Shown here piece by piece: positions 1 through 7,191 of a DNA stretch of 12,692 nucleotides (the stretch's first letter is position 1; each line of letters begins with the position of its first letter). The position numbers were made by a program, and so were the translations under genes. The notes below the pieces were generated by a model. That model saw nothing but the letters and a program-made list of their open reading frames with translations, was not told where the DNA came from and searched no databases. Source of the DNA: an uncultured Polaribacter sp. (GTDB lineage: Bacteria > Bacteroidota > Bacteroidia > Flavobacteriales > Flavobacteriaceae). Where the stretch lies: assembly GCA_913050305.1 (NCBI GenBank), contig CAJXAS010000028.1:1-12692 (forward strand). Direction: 5' to 3'.

Positions 1-290
1 GGAAAATACTCATCTAAATTAAAAGTAATTACATTTTCGAAGCTTAAACCTTCTTCATTATGCAATCTAATTAACTCTTCATAAACTTTTATTGGAGAAG
101 ATCCAGTAGCCAATCCTAAAACACATTTTTTATTTTCTCTTTCTTTATCTCTTATTAAATTTGCAATTTCTTGCGCAACTAAATTAGATGCTTCTAAAGA
201 TGATTTGTAAGTTACATTGTGGATTTTCTCAAATCTAGTATCCTCAAATTGACCTACGGGTTGGTGTTTTGTTTCTAGTTGCTGAAGCAT
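1..290 (-). CDS. nagB: Glucosamine-6-phosphate deaminase NagB, N-terminal part (cut by window edge)
   Basis: NagB converts glucosamine 6-phosphate to fructose 6-phosphate plus ammonia in the cytoplasm, the step that delivers amino sugars to glycolysis. Only the first 96 codons are present, starting at ATG 290..288. The visible residues carry the family's phosphate-binding loop (VLGLATGSSP, residues 57-66) and the catalytic FNLDEY segment (residues 90-95), where Asp93 corresponds to Asp72 of E. coli NagB. The loop lies about 20 residues further from the start than in the 266-residue E. coli enzyme. Such an N-terminal extension is typical of the long Bacteroidota form of roughly 640 residues, which has an extra C-terminal PIG-L/LmbE-like domain; that second domain would lie outside the window. 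The gene is downstream of the susCD pair on the same strand but separated from it by a terminator. Family assignment is firm; the long form is inferred. Confidence 0.9.
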   Translation of the reverse strand, partial: MLQQLETKHQPVGQFEDTRFEKIHNVTYKSSLEASNLVAQEIANLIRDKERENKKCVLGLATGSSPIKVYEELIRLHNEEGLSFENVITFNLDEYF

Positions 291-339
291 AATGTTTTGT
301 TTTATACAGTTTATTGTTGTTTTTATAAAAGTAATGTAG

Positions 340-371
340 CTATCATATTTTTTCTAATTTATTCGACCAAA
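340..371 (-). promoter_or_regulatory. Possible nagB promoter
   Basis: On the minus strand TTTG (371..368) is followed after 20 nt by TATGATAG (347..340), a partial match to the Bacteroidota -7 element TAnnTTTG. The site lies between the susD terminator and the nagB ATG, with about 49 nt from the -7 element to the start codon. Spacing is right, but the -7 match is poor at two positions. Confidence 0.3.
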
Positions 372-388
372 CACAGCATTTTAAGCAT

Positions 389-426
389 AAAAAACAGCCA
401 GAAATATATTTCTATACCTCTGGCTG
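389..426 (-). terminator. Intrinsic terminator after susD-like gene
   Basis: Read on the minus strand, CAGCCAGA (426..419) pairs perfectly with TCTGGCTG (402..395) around a 16 nt AT-rich loop, and six T residues follow (394..389). The 8 bp stem with a T tract, 28 nt past the susD-like stop, is a textbook rho-independent terminator. The loop side also contains a smaller self-complementary stretch (401-412). It should end or reduce the susCD transcript before nagB. Confidence 0.85.
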
Positions 427-453
427 AATTAATTAAAAACAAATGAAATTTTA

Positions 454-2040
454 TTAGAAGTTAGATAAACCAGTATCCCACCATAATCTTGTACCGCCGT
501 TATCTGCCCCTCCTAAAAGAGAAGTAGCTGCAGTTACACCTGCTGCATTGGTAGATTTTTCACTATCTACAAAAGGAATTCTTCTAATTTGGATGTCTGT
601 ATCAATAGTACCACCACTTTGGTTACTAGCTACAGGGAAAATTTTAGGATATCCTGTTCTTCTGAACTCAGACCATGCTTCTTGTCCTTCTGGGAACATA
701 GCAATCCATTTTTGAGTAATAATTTTCTCTAATTTTTCTTCATTAGTTCCAGCTGCATCCCAGGCAACAGTACTAGTGCTTAATGCTGCAATGTCCATTG
801 CTGAATTAATTGGATCTACATAGTCTGCAGGTGTAGATGTGTTATCTGCCATATAAGCAGCTGCACCAGTAGCACCATGCTGTTCGAAAGATAAATTAAT
901 TCCCATTTCATAATTTGCTTTCGCATCTCCTGCTCCAGACCAACCTCTTAAACCAGCTTCAGCTTTTAAGAAAGCAACTTCTGCTGTTGTCATTAACTGC
1001 ACTCTAGGCGTATGAATATTATCGTTTATTGCAGAAAAACCAACATAAGCAGCTTTTTGAGCTAATTCATCCGAATACCCACTTAATAAAGGCATACCAC
1101 CACGAACTCCTTTTACTGCACCAGCAACATCTGTTGGAGCATCAAAGAAACTAGTAGCTCTAGAATCGTTATAACCTGTTAATATAGATTCCATAGATGC
1201 ATTCATTCTAATATCTCCCCATCCATTGTCTATTACAGATAATGGGTGATCTAACGTACCATTTACAAAAAACCCATCTGCATTAGCAGTCATTAATCCT
1301 AAAGATTGACCCAAAGCTTTTTCTCCTTCAGATTTTGCTTTTGTAGGATCTACTTTAGAAATTCTAATAGCTAAACGTAATCTTAATGAGTTTGCTAACT
1401 TTACCCATTGTTTATAATCACCACCATAAGATAAATCGAAAGCTGAAAATGCTTGGTTATCGATATCTGCTGTTAAATTAGTTACTGCTGTATCTAAATC
1501 TGCAAAGAAAGCATCATAAGCAACTTCTTGAGAATCATAAACCCCAGGGTTCTCTAAATCTCCAAAGTTAGAATATACTATTGGTCCGAATACATCAGAA
1601 ACTCTGTGCATAGCAGCAACCTTTAATATTAATGCAGTACCGTATAATGTTGGGTACTCATCTTTAGTTAAATCACTAATAGACTTTACATTATTCATAA
1701 CATTGGAATAAGGTACAGACCAGATAAAACCATTCCATCCACTTACTAAACTGTATGTTGTGTTATTTGCTCCTGCAACAAAAGGTCTTGGAGGTGTTAA
1801 ATAACCAGAATATACATCAGCATTTAAATTTTGCTGTAATTGATATGACCACGCTGGGTTATATTGGTAAATACTTTCAAAAACAGGCTTATATTTAGAT
1901 CCTACGTGTTGAAAATCTACCTCTAATTGTTCGTCTGTAATATTTTTGTCGTTTACGTTAAATTGCTCCAAATCACTACAAGAAGTAACAACCAGTCCTA
2001 ATCCAACCAAACAAGCAAATAATTTATTTATATTTTTCAT
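454..2040 (-). CDS. SusD/RagB-family outer-membrane glycan-binding lipoprotein (SusD-like_2 type)
   Basis: This is the surface lipoprotein partner of the SusC-like channel. It binds the oligosaccharide outside the cell and acts as a lid over the TonB-dependent transporter. The 528-residue product starts with a lipoprotein signal peptide ending in VTSC, so Cys21 would be lipidated. The acidic residues just after it (SDLE) resemble the Bacteroidota lipoprotein surface-export signal. The mature protein has the aromatic-rich N-terminal region and the conserved EAWSEFRRTGYP segment (residues 454-465) near the C-terminus, and ends with RLWWD, as in the SusD-like_2 group (family placement from memory). 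It lies 11 nt after susC and is followed by a terminator, so susC-susD form one transcript. The neighbouring nagB and HGSNAT-like genes suggest a GlcNAc-containing ligand; the sequence alone does not prove the ligand. Confidence 0.92.
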   Translation of the reverse strand: MKNINKLFACLVGLGLVVTSCSDLEQFNVNDKNITDEQLEVDFQHVGSKYKPVFESIYQYNPAWSYQLQQNLNADVYSGYLTPPRPFVAGANNTTYSLVSGWNGFIWSVPYSNVMNNVKSISDLTKDEYPTLYGTALILKVAAMHRVSDVFGPIVYSNFGDLENPGVYDSQEVAYDAFFADLDTAVTNLTADIDNQAFSAFDLSYGGDYKQWVKLANSLRLRLAIRISKVDPTKAKSEGEKALGQSLGLMTANADGFFVNGTLDHPLSVIDNGWGDIRMNASMESILTGYNDSRATSFFDAPTDVAGAVKGVRGGMPLLSGYSDELAQKAAYVGFSAINDNIHTPRVQLMTTAEVAFLKAEAGLRGWSGAGDAKANYEMGINLSFEQHGATGAAAYMADNTSTPADYVDPINSAMDIAALSTSTVAWDAAGTNEEKLEKIITQKWIAMFPEGQEAWSEFRRTGYPKIFPVASNQSGGTIDTDIQIRRIPFVDSEKSTNAAGVTAATSLLGGADNGGTRLWWDTGLSNF

Positions 2041-2051
2041 CTTGTTATTTT

Positions 2052-5000
2052 TTAGAATGTTAAATTAATGTTTAAACCGATACTTCTAGAAGATGGTAAA
2101 CCTAAAACATCTACACCTTGTAATGCATTTCCTGTACCTAAAGAGACGTTAGGGTCATGTGGAGCATCTTTGTAAAAGAAAAATAAGTTACTACCTACTA
2201 AAGATGCTTTTACTCTTTTGAAGAAAGAATCTTCAGCTAAGTTAAAGTTATATCCAACTGCAACTTCGGCTAATCTTACATTAGTTGCACTGTATACATA
2301 TTCTCCTGTAAAACCATTTCTACCACCTACTTTACCGTAGTATTCTTGTGCTGGTAATGTAGACTGGATTCCAGCTAAATCAACAACAGCTATAGTTCCG
2401 TTAGCAGTTTCTCTAGCAGAATTATTACTAAATCCTTCTACAATTGCTTCTGTCATACTTACTGTTTCTCCACCAAATTTTCCATCAATTAAGAAGTCTA
2501 ATGTAAAGTTTTTGTATTGAAATGAGTTATTCCAACCTAAATTGAAATCAGGATTTGCATTACCTACTTTAGTTAAACCGTCTACTAAATTAGTATCTTC
2601 AGCAAGAACAGCTCCACCATCTACGATAGGAAGTCCGTTAGCATCTCTTCTTACAACTTGTGCATAGATATCTCCATATGATCCACCTTCAACTAAGTAA
2701 GAACCAAAAGTATTTACACCTTTTGCAGAAATAGTGAAAAAACTTAAATCAGAACCAGCTAATGCATTCTCATCAGTAATTGAAACAATCTCATTTTTGT
2801 TTAAAGAAAAGTTAACTGTTGTTGTCCAATTGAAATCTTCACTCTTAAAAGGAACTGCAAAAATAGAAGCCTCTATACCTTTGTTTAAAATATCTCCTGC
2901 ATTAATTCCAGCAACACCAGAAGGTACAATTGTTGTAGATACAGGTACTTGGAAGTATTGATCGATTGTACTAGTTCTATAGTACCCAAGGTCAAAACCT
3001 ACTCTGTTTTCATAGAATTTCCATTCTGTACCTATTTCAAAAGAACGTTGTCTTTGTGGTCTAGGTGTTGTTCCAGGGTATGGTCTTACTGGATTTACAC
3101 CATTTATACCAGCACCAAAATTAATGGACCTATTAGGGCTAATTTGATCTGCACCAAATCCACTACCAACCTCAGCATAAGAAGCTCTTACTTTTGCAAA
3201 AGAAATGTTGCTTCCTAAATCAACAAGGTCACTTAAGATTCCTGTTAAACCAATTGAAGGGTAGAAGAAAGAATTGTCACCTTCTGGTAAAGTAGAAGTC
3301 CAGTCATTTCTTGCAGTAAGGTCTAAAAATAAATTATCATTTAAACCAATAGTTGCACTCGCAAAGATAGAGCTACCTCTAATTTCTAAAGAGTTTTGTC
3401 TAAAATCTACACCTGGGCTTGCGTTAAAGTTTTGAAAAGAAAAAACATTTGCAAATTGTAAACCTCCGTTTGTTCCTGAGTCTCCTCTAAAAGATTCTGT
3501 AGTAGATCTAGTAGTACTTGCACCAACAACACCGTTTACAGAAATTTTATCATTTACTTTTGTATTTATGTTAGCTATAACATCTCCATAAATTTGAGTG
3601 AAGTCATTTTGAGTAACAATATATCTACCAGTTAATGGAGCTAATGTCGCATTTGTAGTTGCGTAAATCTTTTTATTAAAATCCATTAAAGATTTGTCAT
3701 AAGTACCTCTTGTTTGAAGTGATAACCAATCGTTAATAACAAAGTTTAATTTTAAAGAAGCTAAAAGTTTTTTGTTGCTATCTTCTGAAGCATTTCTATT
3801 CATTATCCAATAAGGATTTTGCTCAATATCAGAAGTTCCTCTAAACCAACTTTGCGCCATGATGTTTCTGTTTGCGTCATACGCTTCAAAATTAGAATAA
3901 TCAGATAAAGTTTCACCTGGAGAATCAAAACCATAAACACCTACTAAAGGGTTAAAGTATAATCCAGAGACTGGTCTGTTATCGATGTCTTGAGTAGACG
4001 CCATAACACTAGCATTTAAAGTAACTTTATCGTTTAAAAACTTTGCAGTTTCTCTTACGTTAATAGTGTGTTGCTTTAATTTGTTCGTTGGCATAATTCC
4101 AGAAGCAGTTGTATTGCTATAAGAAAAATACGTTTGTGCTTTTTCTGTACCTCCAGAAACAGCTAAAGAGTTAATACTTGTAACTCCTGTTCCTAAGAAT
4201 GAATCAACATTACTTTGAGCATCAGAATTAAAGTCCATCATGTAAGCAGCATTCTCAACAGTTAAGTTTGAAGAAAAATTTACTTTAAAAGCACCATCTT
4301 TACCTTTCTTAGTTGTTATTAAAATAACACCATTTAAACCAGCACTACCGTATAATGCAGAAGCAGATGCTCCTTTTAATACCGTTAAAGATTCAACATC
4401 ATCTGGGTTAATTAAAGATAAAGCGTCTCCACCATCTCTGTTTCCACCACCAATGTCTCCAAAAGTATCTCCTGGTTGTCCTGAGGTTGGGTTAGATAAT
4501 GGAATACCGTCTACAACATATAAAGGTTGATTGTTTCCAACAGAAGCATTACCTCTCATTAAAACCTTTACAGATCCACCAGCTCCAGAAGCACTTCTAG
4601 TAATAGACACACCAGATACTTTACCAGATAAACTATTAATAGGGTTTGTTTGTTTTACTCTGTTTAACTCATCTGATTTAATATCCTGCGCAGCGTAAGT
4701 TAAAGACTTTCTTGATTTTTTAATACCAAGTGCCGTAATTACAATTTCATCTAATTGACTTGCGTCATCTTCTAATACTACATTTAATGTATTAGTGCTG
4801 CCCGTAACGGTAACTGTTTTTGTTTTCATCCCTAAAGATGAGAAACTTAAAATTTCTCCTACAGAAGCCTTAATGGTATACTTACCATCAAAGTCTGTTT
4901 CTGTTCCTTTTGTTGTACCCTGTACAACAACGCTAACTCCTGGTAAAGTTGTACCATCTAATTTAGATGTTACTGTACCAGAAATACTTTTTTCTTGTGC

Positions 5001-5063
5001 CTGTACATTTAATGTAAAAACAATTGAAAAAACAGCAATTAGTATTGTGTAAATTTTTTTCAT
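2052..5063 (-). CDS. SusC/RagA-family TonB-dependent outer-membrane transporter
   Basis: This is the outer-membrane channel that imports oligosaccharide using TonB-transmitted energy, working with the SusD-like lipoprotein encoded next. The 1003-residue protein has a signal peptide (cleavage likely after VQA, residues 20-22), a carboxypeptidase-D regulatory-like beta-sandwich domain typical of SusC proteins (about residues 26-98), a LDEIVIT segment in the TonB-box position (104-110), and a plug domain (about 115-255) with the characteristic run of MRG, YVVDG, LKGASASALYGS and GVILIT motifs. A 22-strand barrel should fill the rest, ending in a C-terminal Phe (NINLTF) as expected for outer-membrane assembly. 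Length is normal for the family and no break is seen. It is first in the leftward transcript and diverges from the kinase gene across 207 bp. Substrate is inferred from neighbours: GlcNAc or chitin oligosaccharide. Confidence 0.95.
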   Translation of the reverse strand: MKKIYTILIAVFSIVFTLNVQAQEKSISGTVTSKLDGTTLPGVSVVVQGTTKGTETDFDGKYTIKASVGEILSFSSLGMKTKTVTVTGSTNTLNVVLEDDASQLDEIVITALGIKKSRKSLTYAAQDIKSDELNRVKQTNPINSLSGKVSGVSITRSASGAGGSVKVLMRGNASVGNNQPLYVVDGIPLSNPTSGQPGDTFGDIGGGNRDGGDALSLINPDDVESLTVLKGASASALYGSAGLNGVILITTKKGKDGAFKVNFSSNLTVENAAYMMDFNSDAQSNVDSFLGTGVTSINSLAVSGGTEKAQTYFSYSNTTASGIMPTNKLKQHTINVRETAKFLNDKVTLNASVMASTQDIDNRPVSGLYFNPLVGVYGFDSPGETLSDYSNFEAYDANRNIMAQSWFRGTSDIEQNPYWIMNRNASEDSNKKLLASLKLNFVINDWLSLQTRGTYDKSLMDFNKKIYATTNATLAPLTGRYIVTQNDFTQIYGDVIANINTKVNDKISVNGVVGASTTRSTTESFRGDSGTNGGLQFANVFSFQNFNASPGVDFRQNSLEIRGSSIFASATIGLNDNLFLDLTARNDWTSTLPEGDNSFFYPSIGLTGILSDLVDLGSNISFAKVRASYAEVGSGFGADQISPNRSINFGAGINGVNPVRPYPGTTPRPQRQRSFEIGTEWKFYENRVGFDLGYYRTSTIDQYFQVPVSTTIVPSGVAGINAGDILNKGIEASIFAVPFKSEDFNWTTTVNFSLNKNEIVSITDENALAGSDLSFFTISAKGVNTFGSYLVEGGSYGDIYAQVVRRDANGLPIVDGGAVLAEDTNLVDGLTKVGNANPDFNLGWNNSFQYKNFTLDFLIDGKFGGETVSMTEAIVEGFSNNSARETANGTIAVVDLAGIQSTLPAQEYYGKVGGRNGFTGEYVYSATNVRLAEVAVGYNFNLAEDSFFKRVKASLVGSNLFFFYKDAPHDPNVSLGTGNALQGVDVLGLPSSRSIGLNINLTF

Positions 5064-5270
5064 GTAAATTGATTAAATTATTTAAATTATTCTTCAATAA
5101 AAATAGAATTGTATTGGTTTCAAAAAAAATTTTATATACAAACAACATTAAAAGAACAATGAATGACGTTTTTTTACTGATTAATTGATTTTTGATAAAG
5201 TTGTTAGTTTTTTTATTTTTTTTAATGTCTTATATTTACATTCTTAAGTCTAAATTTTAAGTACTCTTTT
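5064..5270. promoter_or_regulatory. Divergent intergenic region between susC and the kinase gene
   Basis: This 207 bp, very AT-rich region must hold the promoters of both arms. No perfect TAnnTTTG element with correct -33 spacing is visible for susC. Near matches on the minus strand are TAATGTTG (5150..5143) and TATTTTTA (5105..5098). On the minus strand AACGTCATT (5170..5162) and AATGTTGTT (5149..5141) form an imperfect direct repeat 21 bp apart, 6 of 9 bases matching. That is the periodicity expected for LytTR-domain binding sites. The operator is an inference from spacing only. Confidence 0.4.
5231..5238 (+). promoter_or_regulatory. Possible -7 element for the kinase/regulator operon
   Basis: TATATTTA matches the Bacteroidota -7 consensus TAnnTTTG at all but the last position and lies 33 nt before the TTG start at 5271. 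The -33 region about 20 nt upstream (GTTT at 5207-5210) is a poor match, so this is a weak call. Confidence 0.3.
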
Positions 5271-6314
5271 TTGAATAACACTTTTAAAAACATAAGTTAT
5301 AAGATACCTATTAAGTATCATTTTTTATTTTGGATTAGCTATTTTCTTCTAAATGTTGTCAGATGGGGAAGCTATTATCAAGATTATTGGTATTCCTTTA
5401 AATCTAATATAGTTACTGTTACTTTGGGCATGCTTTTAAGTTATTTCCATGTCTATTTTTTGCTTCCGAAGTTGCTTTTTAGAAAAAAAATTATAAGCTA
5501 TATTTTATTTTTTTTAATTGGGTTAGTTGTTTTTTATATAATTAGAACGGAACTTATATTTATATTTATAAATGATAATGTTTGGCCAGAATCTCAAACT
5601 CCTCAAAGCGCGTATGCATTTAATCATATTTTAGTTGTTTTTTTAATTGGTATTTATGATGTTGGATTGACTACAACCATTAAGTTAACGATAGATTGGA
5701 TTTTTGATAGAAAGAGGATTGAAAATCTTCAAGCAAATCAATTAAAAACTGAATTACAATTTTTAAAAGCACAAATACAACCGCACTTTTTTTTTAATAC
5801 GTTAAATAATCTTTATGCTCTAACCTTGGAGAGATCTAAACAAGCACCAGAAGTTGTGCTTAAACTTTCTGAAATTATGGAGTATATTTTATATGATGCA
5901 AAAGAACCTAGAATTAGGCTTTTAAATGAGATAAATTATATTCAAAATTATATTGATTTAGAAAAACTGAGGTTTGGTGATAAAGTAAGCGTACAGATAA
6001 ATATGCAAGGTGATATTGAAACCCAAAGTGTTCCTCCTTTATTGTTCTTACCTTTTATAGAAAACTGTTTTAAACATGGTGCAGTTGAAAATAATAAACT
6101 AAATGTTTTGATAGAGTTTGAAGTTACTCATAATAACGTCTTAAGATTTTATGTTATGAATAATTATAATTCATTTCCCCAAAACAAAAAAAATCATGGA
6201 ATTGGAAATCAAAATGTTTTAAGGAGATTAGAGTTGTTGTATAAAGATAAATTCACCTTAGATATTAAAACAGAGAAACAGCGTTATATTGTAGAATTAT
6301 TAATACAATTATAA
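5271..6314 (+). CDS. LytS-type membrane sensor histidine kinase
   Basis: This is the sensor half of a two-component pair with the LytTR regulator 17 nt downstream. The N-terminal half has about four membrane segments (near residues 17-33, 47-66, 73-97 and 119-140) with only short loops between them. A linker helix (about 145-168) leads to a His_kinase domain with the phospho-acceptor H-box QIQPHFFFN (His172), the ATP-binding N-box LPFIENCFKHG (260-270, Asn265) and a C-terminal glycine box GIG (310-312) followed by NVLRRLELLY. The usual H-box in this family reads QINPHFLFN, so two positions differ but the His is kept. No ATG exists in frame between the upstream stop (5223-5225) and the first membrane segment, so TTG at 5271 is the best start. 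No periplasmic ligand-binding domain is present. The signal is unknown; from context it is an amino sugar or transport activity. Confidence 0.9.
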   Translation: MNNTFKNISYKIPIKYHFLFWISYFLLNVVRWGSYYQDYWYSFKSNIVTVTLGMLLSYFHVYFLLPKLLFRKKIISYILFFLIGLVVFYIIRTELIFIFINDNVWPESQTPQSAYAFNHILVVFLIGIYDVGLTTTIKLTIDWIFDRKRIENLQANQLKTELQFLKAQIQPHFFFNTLNNLYALTLERSKQAPEVVLKLSEIMEYILYDAKEPRIRLLNEINYIQNYIDLEKLRFGDKVSVQINMQGDIETQSVPPLLFLPFIENCFKHGAVENNKLNVLIEFEVTHNNVLRFYVMNNYNSFPQNKKNHGIGNQNVLRRLELLYKDKFTLDIKTEKQRYIVELLIQL

Positions 6315-6331
6315 TTTAGTATATTTAATTT

Positions 6332-7042
6332 ATGAAAATAAAATGCGTAATTATAGATGATGAGCCTTTAGCTATTAACGTTGTTGAAAATCATTTAAAA
6401 GAATTTCAGAATTTTGAAATTATTGAAACATTTAATAACCCTATTGAAGCTTTATCATTATTAGAGGAAGGAAATGTTGATGTGCTATTTTTAGATATCA
6501 ATATGCCAAAAATGAATGGCTTAGACTTCGCAAAAACTTTAAATTCAAAAATGAATGTTGTGATAACATCAGCATATAGAGAATACGCAGTTGAAAGTTT
6601 TGATTTAAACGTTTTAGACTATTTAGTAAAACCAATACCTTTTAATCGGTTTTTAAAAACGATTAATAAAATTACGCAAAAAGTTTATTTACGAGAAGGA
6701 ATTCAAAAAGAAGAGGGCTCCAGTAATGAGTCTTTCATTTTTTTGAAAGTTGATAAAAAACTAATAAAAATTAAATTTGAAGACATTTTATATATTGAAA
6801 GTTTAAAAGATTACATTAAGGTATTTACAACCTCAGGAAATTATCTTGTACATAAATCTTTAACAAGTATGACAGAAGAACTTCCAGATAGTAATTTCAT
6901 AAGAATTCATCGTTCATATACTATTGCAATAGGTAAGGTTAAAAGTGTAGAAGGTAATTTAGTCGAAATTGCGACCACTAAAATTCCTATAGGTAGAAAG
7001 TACGTAAATCATGCAAAACGTATTATCTTAAATATAGATTAA
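6332..7042 (+). CDS. LytTR-family response regulator
   Basis: This is a cytoplasmic DNA-binding response regulator, the partner of the LytS-type kinase just upstream. The 236-residue protein has a receiver domain (about 1-118) with the acidic pocket DDE (residues 9-11), phospho-acceptor Asp55 in FLDINMP, Thr79/Ser80, and Lys100 in the YLVKP motif. A LytTR DNA-binding domain follows (about 135-234) with the typical segments LYIESLKDYIKV (153-164), FIRIHRSYTI (189-198) and IPIGRKY (218-224). LytTR domains bind pairs of short direct repeats about 21 bp apart. It begins at ATG 6332, 17 nt past the kinase stop, so the two are co-transcribed. Its position between the susC arm and the permease gene makes both likely targets, which is inference. 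SusCD loci are more often controlled by hybrid two-component proteins, ECF sigma/anti-sigma pairs or SusR-type regulators. Confidence 0.93.
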   Translation: MKIKCVIIDDEPLAINVVENHLKEFQNFEIIETFNNPIEALSLLEEGNVDVLFLDINMPKMNGLDFAKTLNSKMNVVITSAYREYAVESFDLNVLDYLVKPIPFNRFLKTINKITQKVYLREGIQKEEGSSNESFIFLKVDKKLIKIKFEDILYIESLKDYIKVFTTSGNYLVHKSLTSMTEELPDSNFIRIHRSYTIAIGKVKSVEGNLVEIATTKIPIGRKYVNHAKRIILNID

Positions 7043-7046
7043 CGTA

Positions 7047-7064
7047 CTAAATAAAATTATTTAG
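7047..7064 (+). terminator. AT-only hairpin after the regulator gene, possible weak terminator
   Basis: CTAAATAA (7047-7054) and TTATTTAG (7057-7064) form an inverted repeat starting 4 nt past the regulator stop codon. The stem is almost entirely A-T and no T tract follows, so it may be only a weak terminator or 3' end structure. Read-through into the permease gene remains possible. Confidence 0.25.
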
Positions 7065-7081
7065 ATTCTAAAATAATTCTG

Positions 7082-7112
7082 TTTGACATTAATTATATGT
7101 CATTGGTAGAAT
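7082..7112 (+). promoter_or_regulatory. Promoter of the permease/acyltransferase operon
   Basis: TTTG (7082-7085) followed after 21 nt by TAGAATTA (7107-7114) fits the Bacteroidota pattern, with two mismatches in the -7 element. The same site reads as a near-canonical sigma70 promoter: TTGACA (7083-7088), 18 nt, TAGAAT (7107-7112). The -7 element lies about 78 nt before the permease ATG. A 6 bp inverted repeat sits between the two elements, so the promoter looks regulated. Confidence 0.5.
7084..7102. repeat. Inverted repeat TGACAT-N7-ATGTCA in the permease promoter
   Basis: TGACAT (7084-7089) and ATGTCA (7097-7102) are perfect inverted repeats with a 7 nt spacer, lying between the -33 and -7 elements. 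A protein bound here would block or reshape the promoter. The geometry fits a dimeric helix-turn-helix repressor better than a LytTR regulator, which uses direct repeats. The right half, ATGTCATT, resembles ACGTCATT upstream of susC (5169..5162, minus). Confidence 0.45.
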
Positions 7113-7191
7113 TAATTTTTTACTTAATTCACCTAATATGTATATTTCATTTGCTTTAAAGTTTATAAATTATTAAAAATATATAATTATT

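Noticed and set aside
401..412. Small palindrome GAAATATATTTC
   Set aside because: It lies inside the susD terminator hairpin and is all A-T apart from its ends; it needs no separate explanation.
2734..3218. Two open frames on the plus strand inside the susC-like gene
   Set aside because: Antisense shadows of a well-supported gene; no recognisable domain, signal or promoter of their own.
4795..5148. Open frames on both strands overlapping the 5' end of the susC-like gene
   Set aside because: They lie within or across the signal peptide and N-terminal domain coding region in other frames; composition is low-complexity and nothing is conserved-looking.
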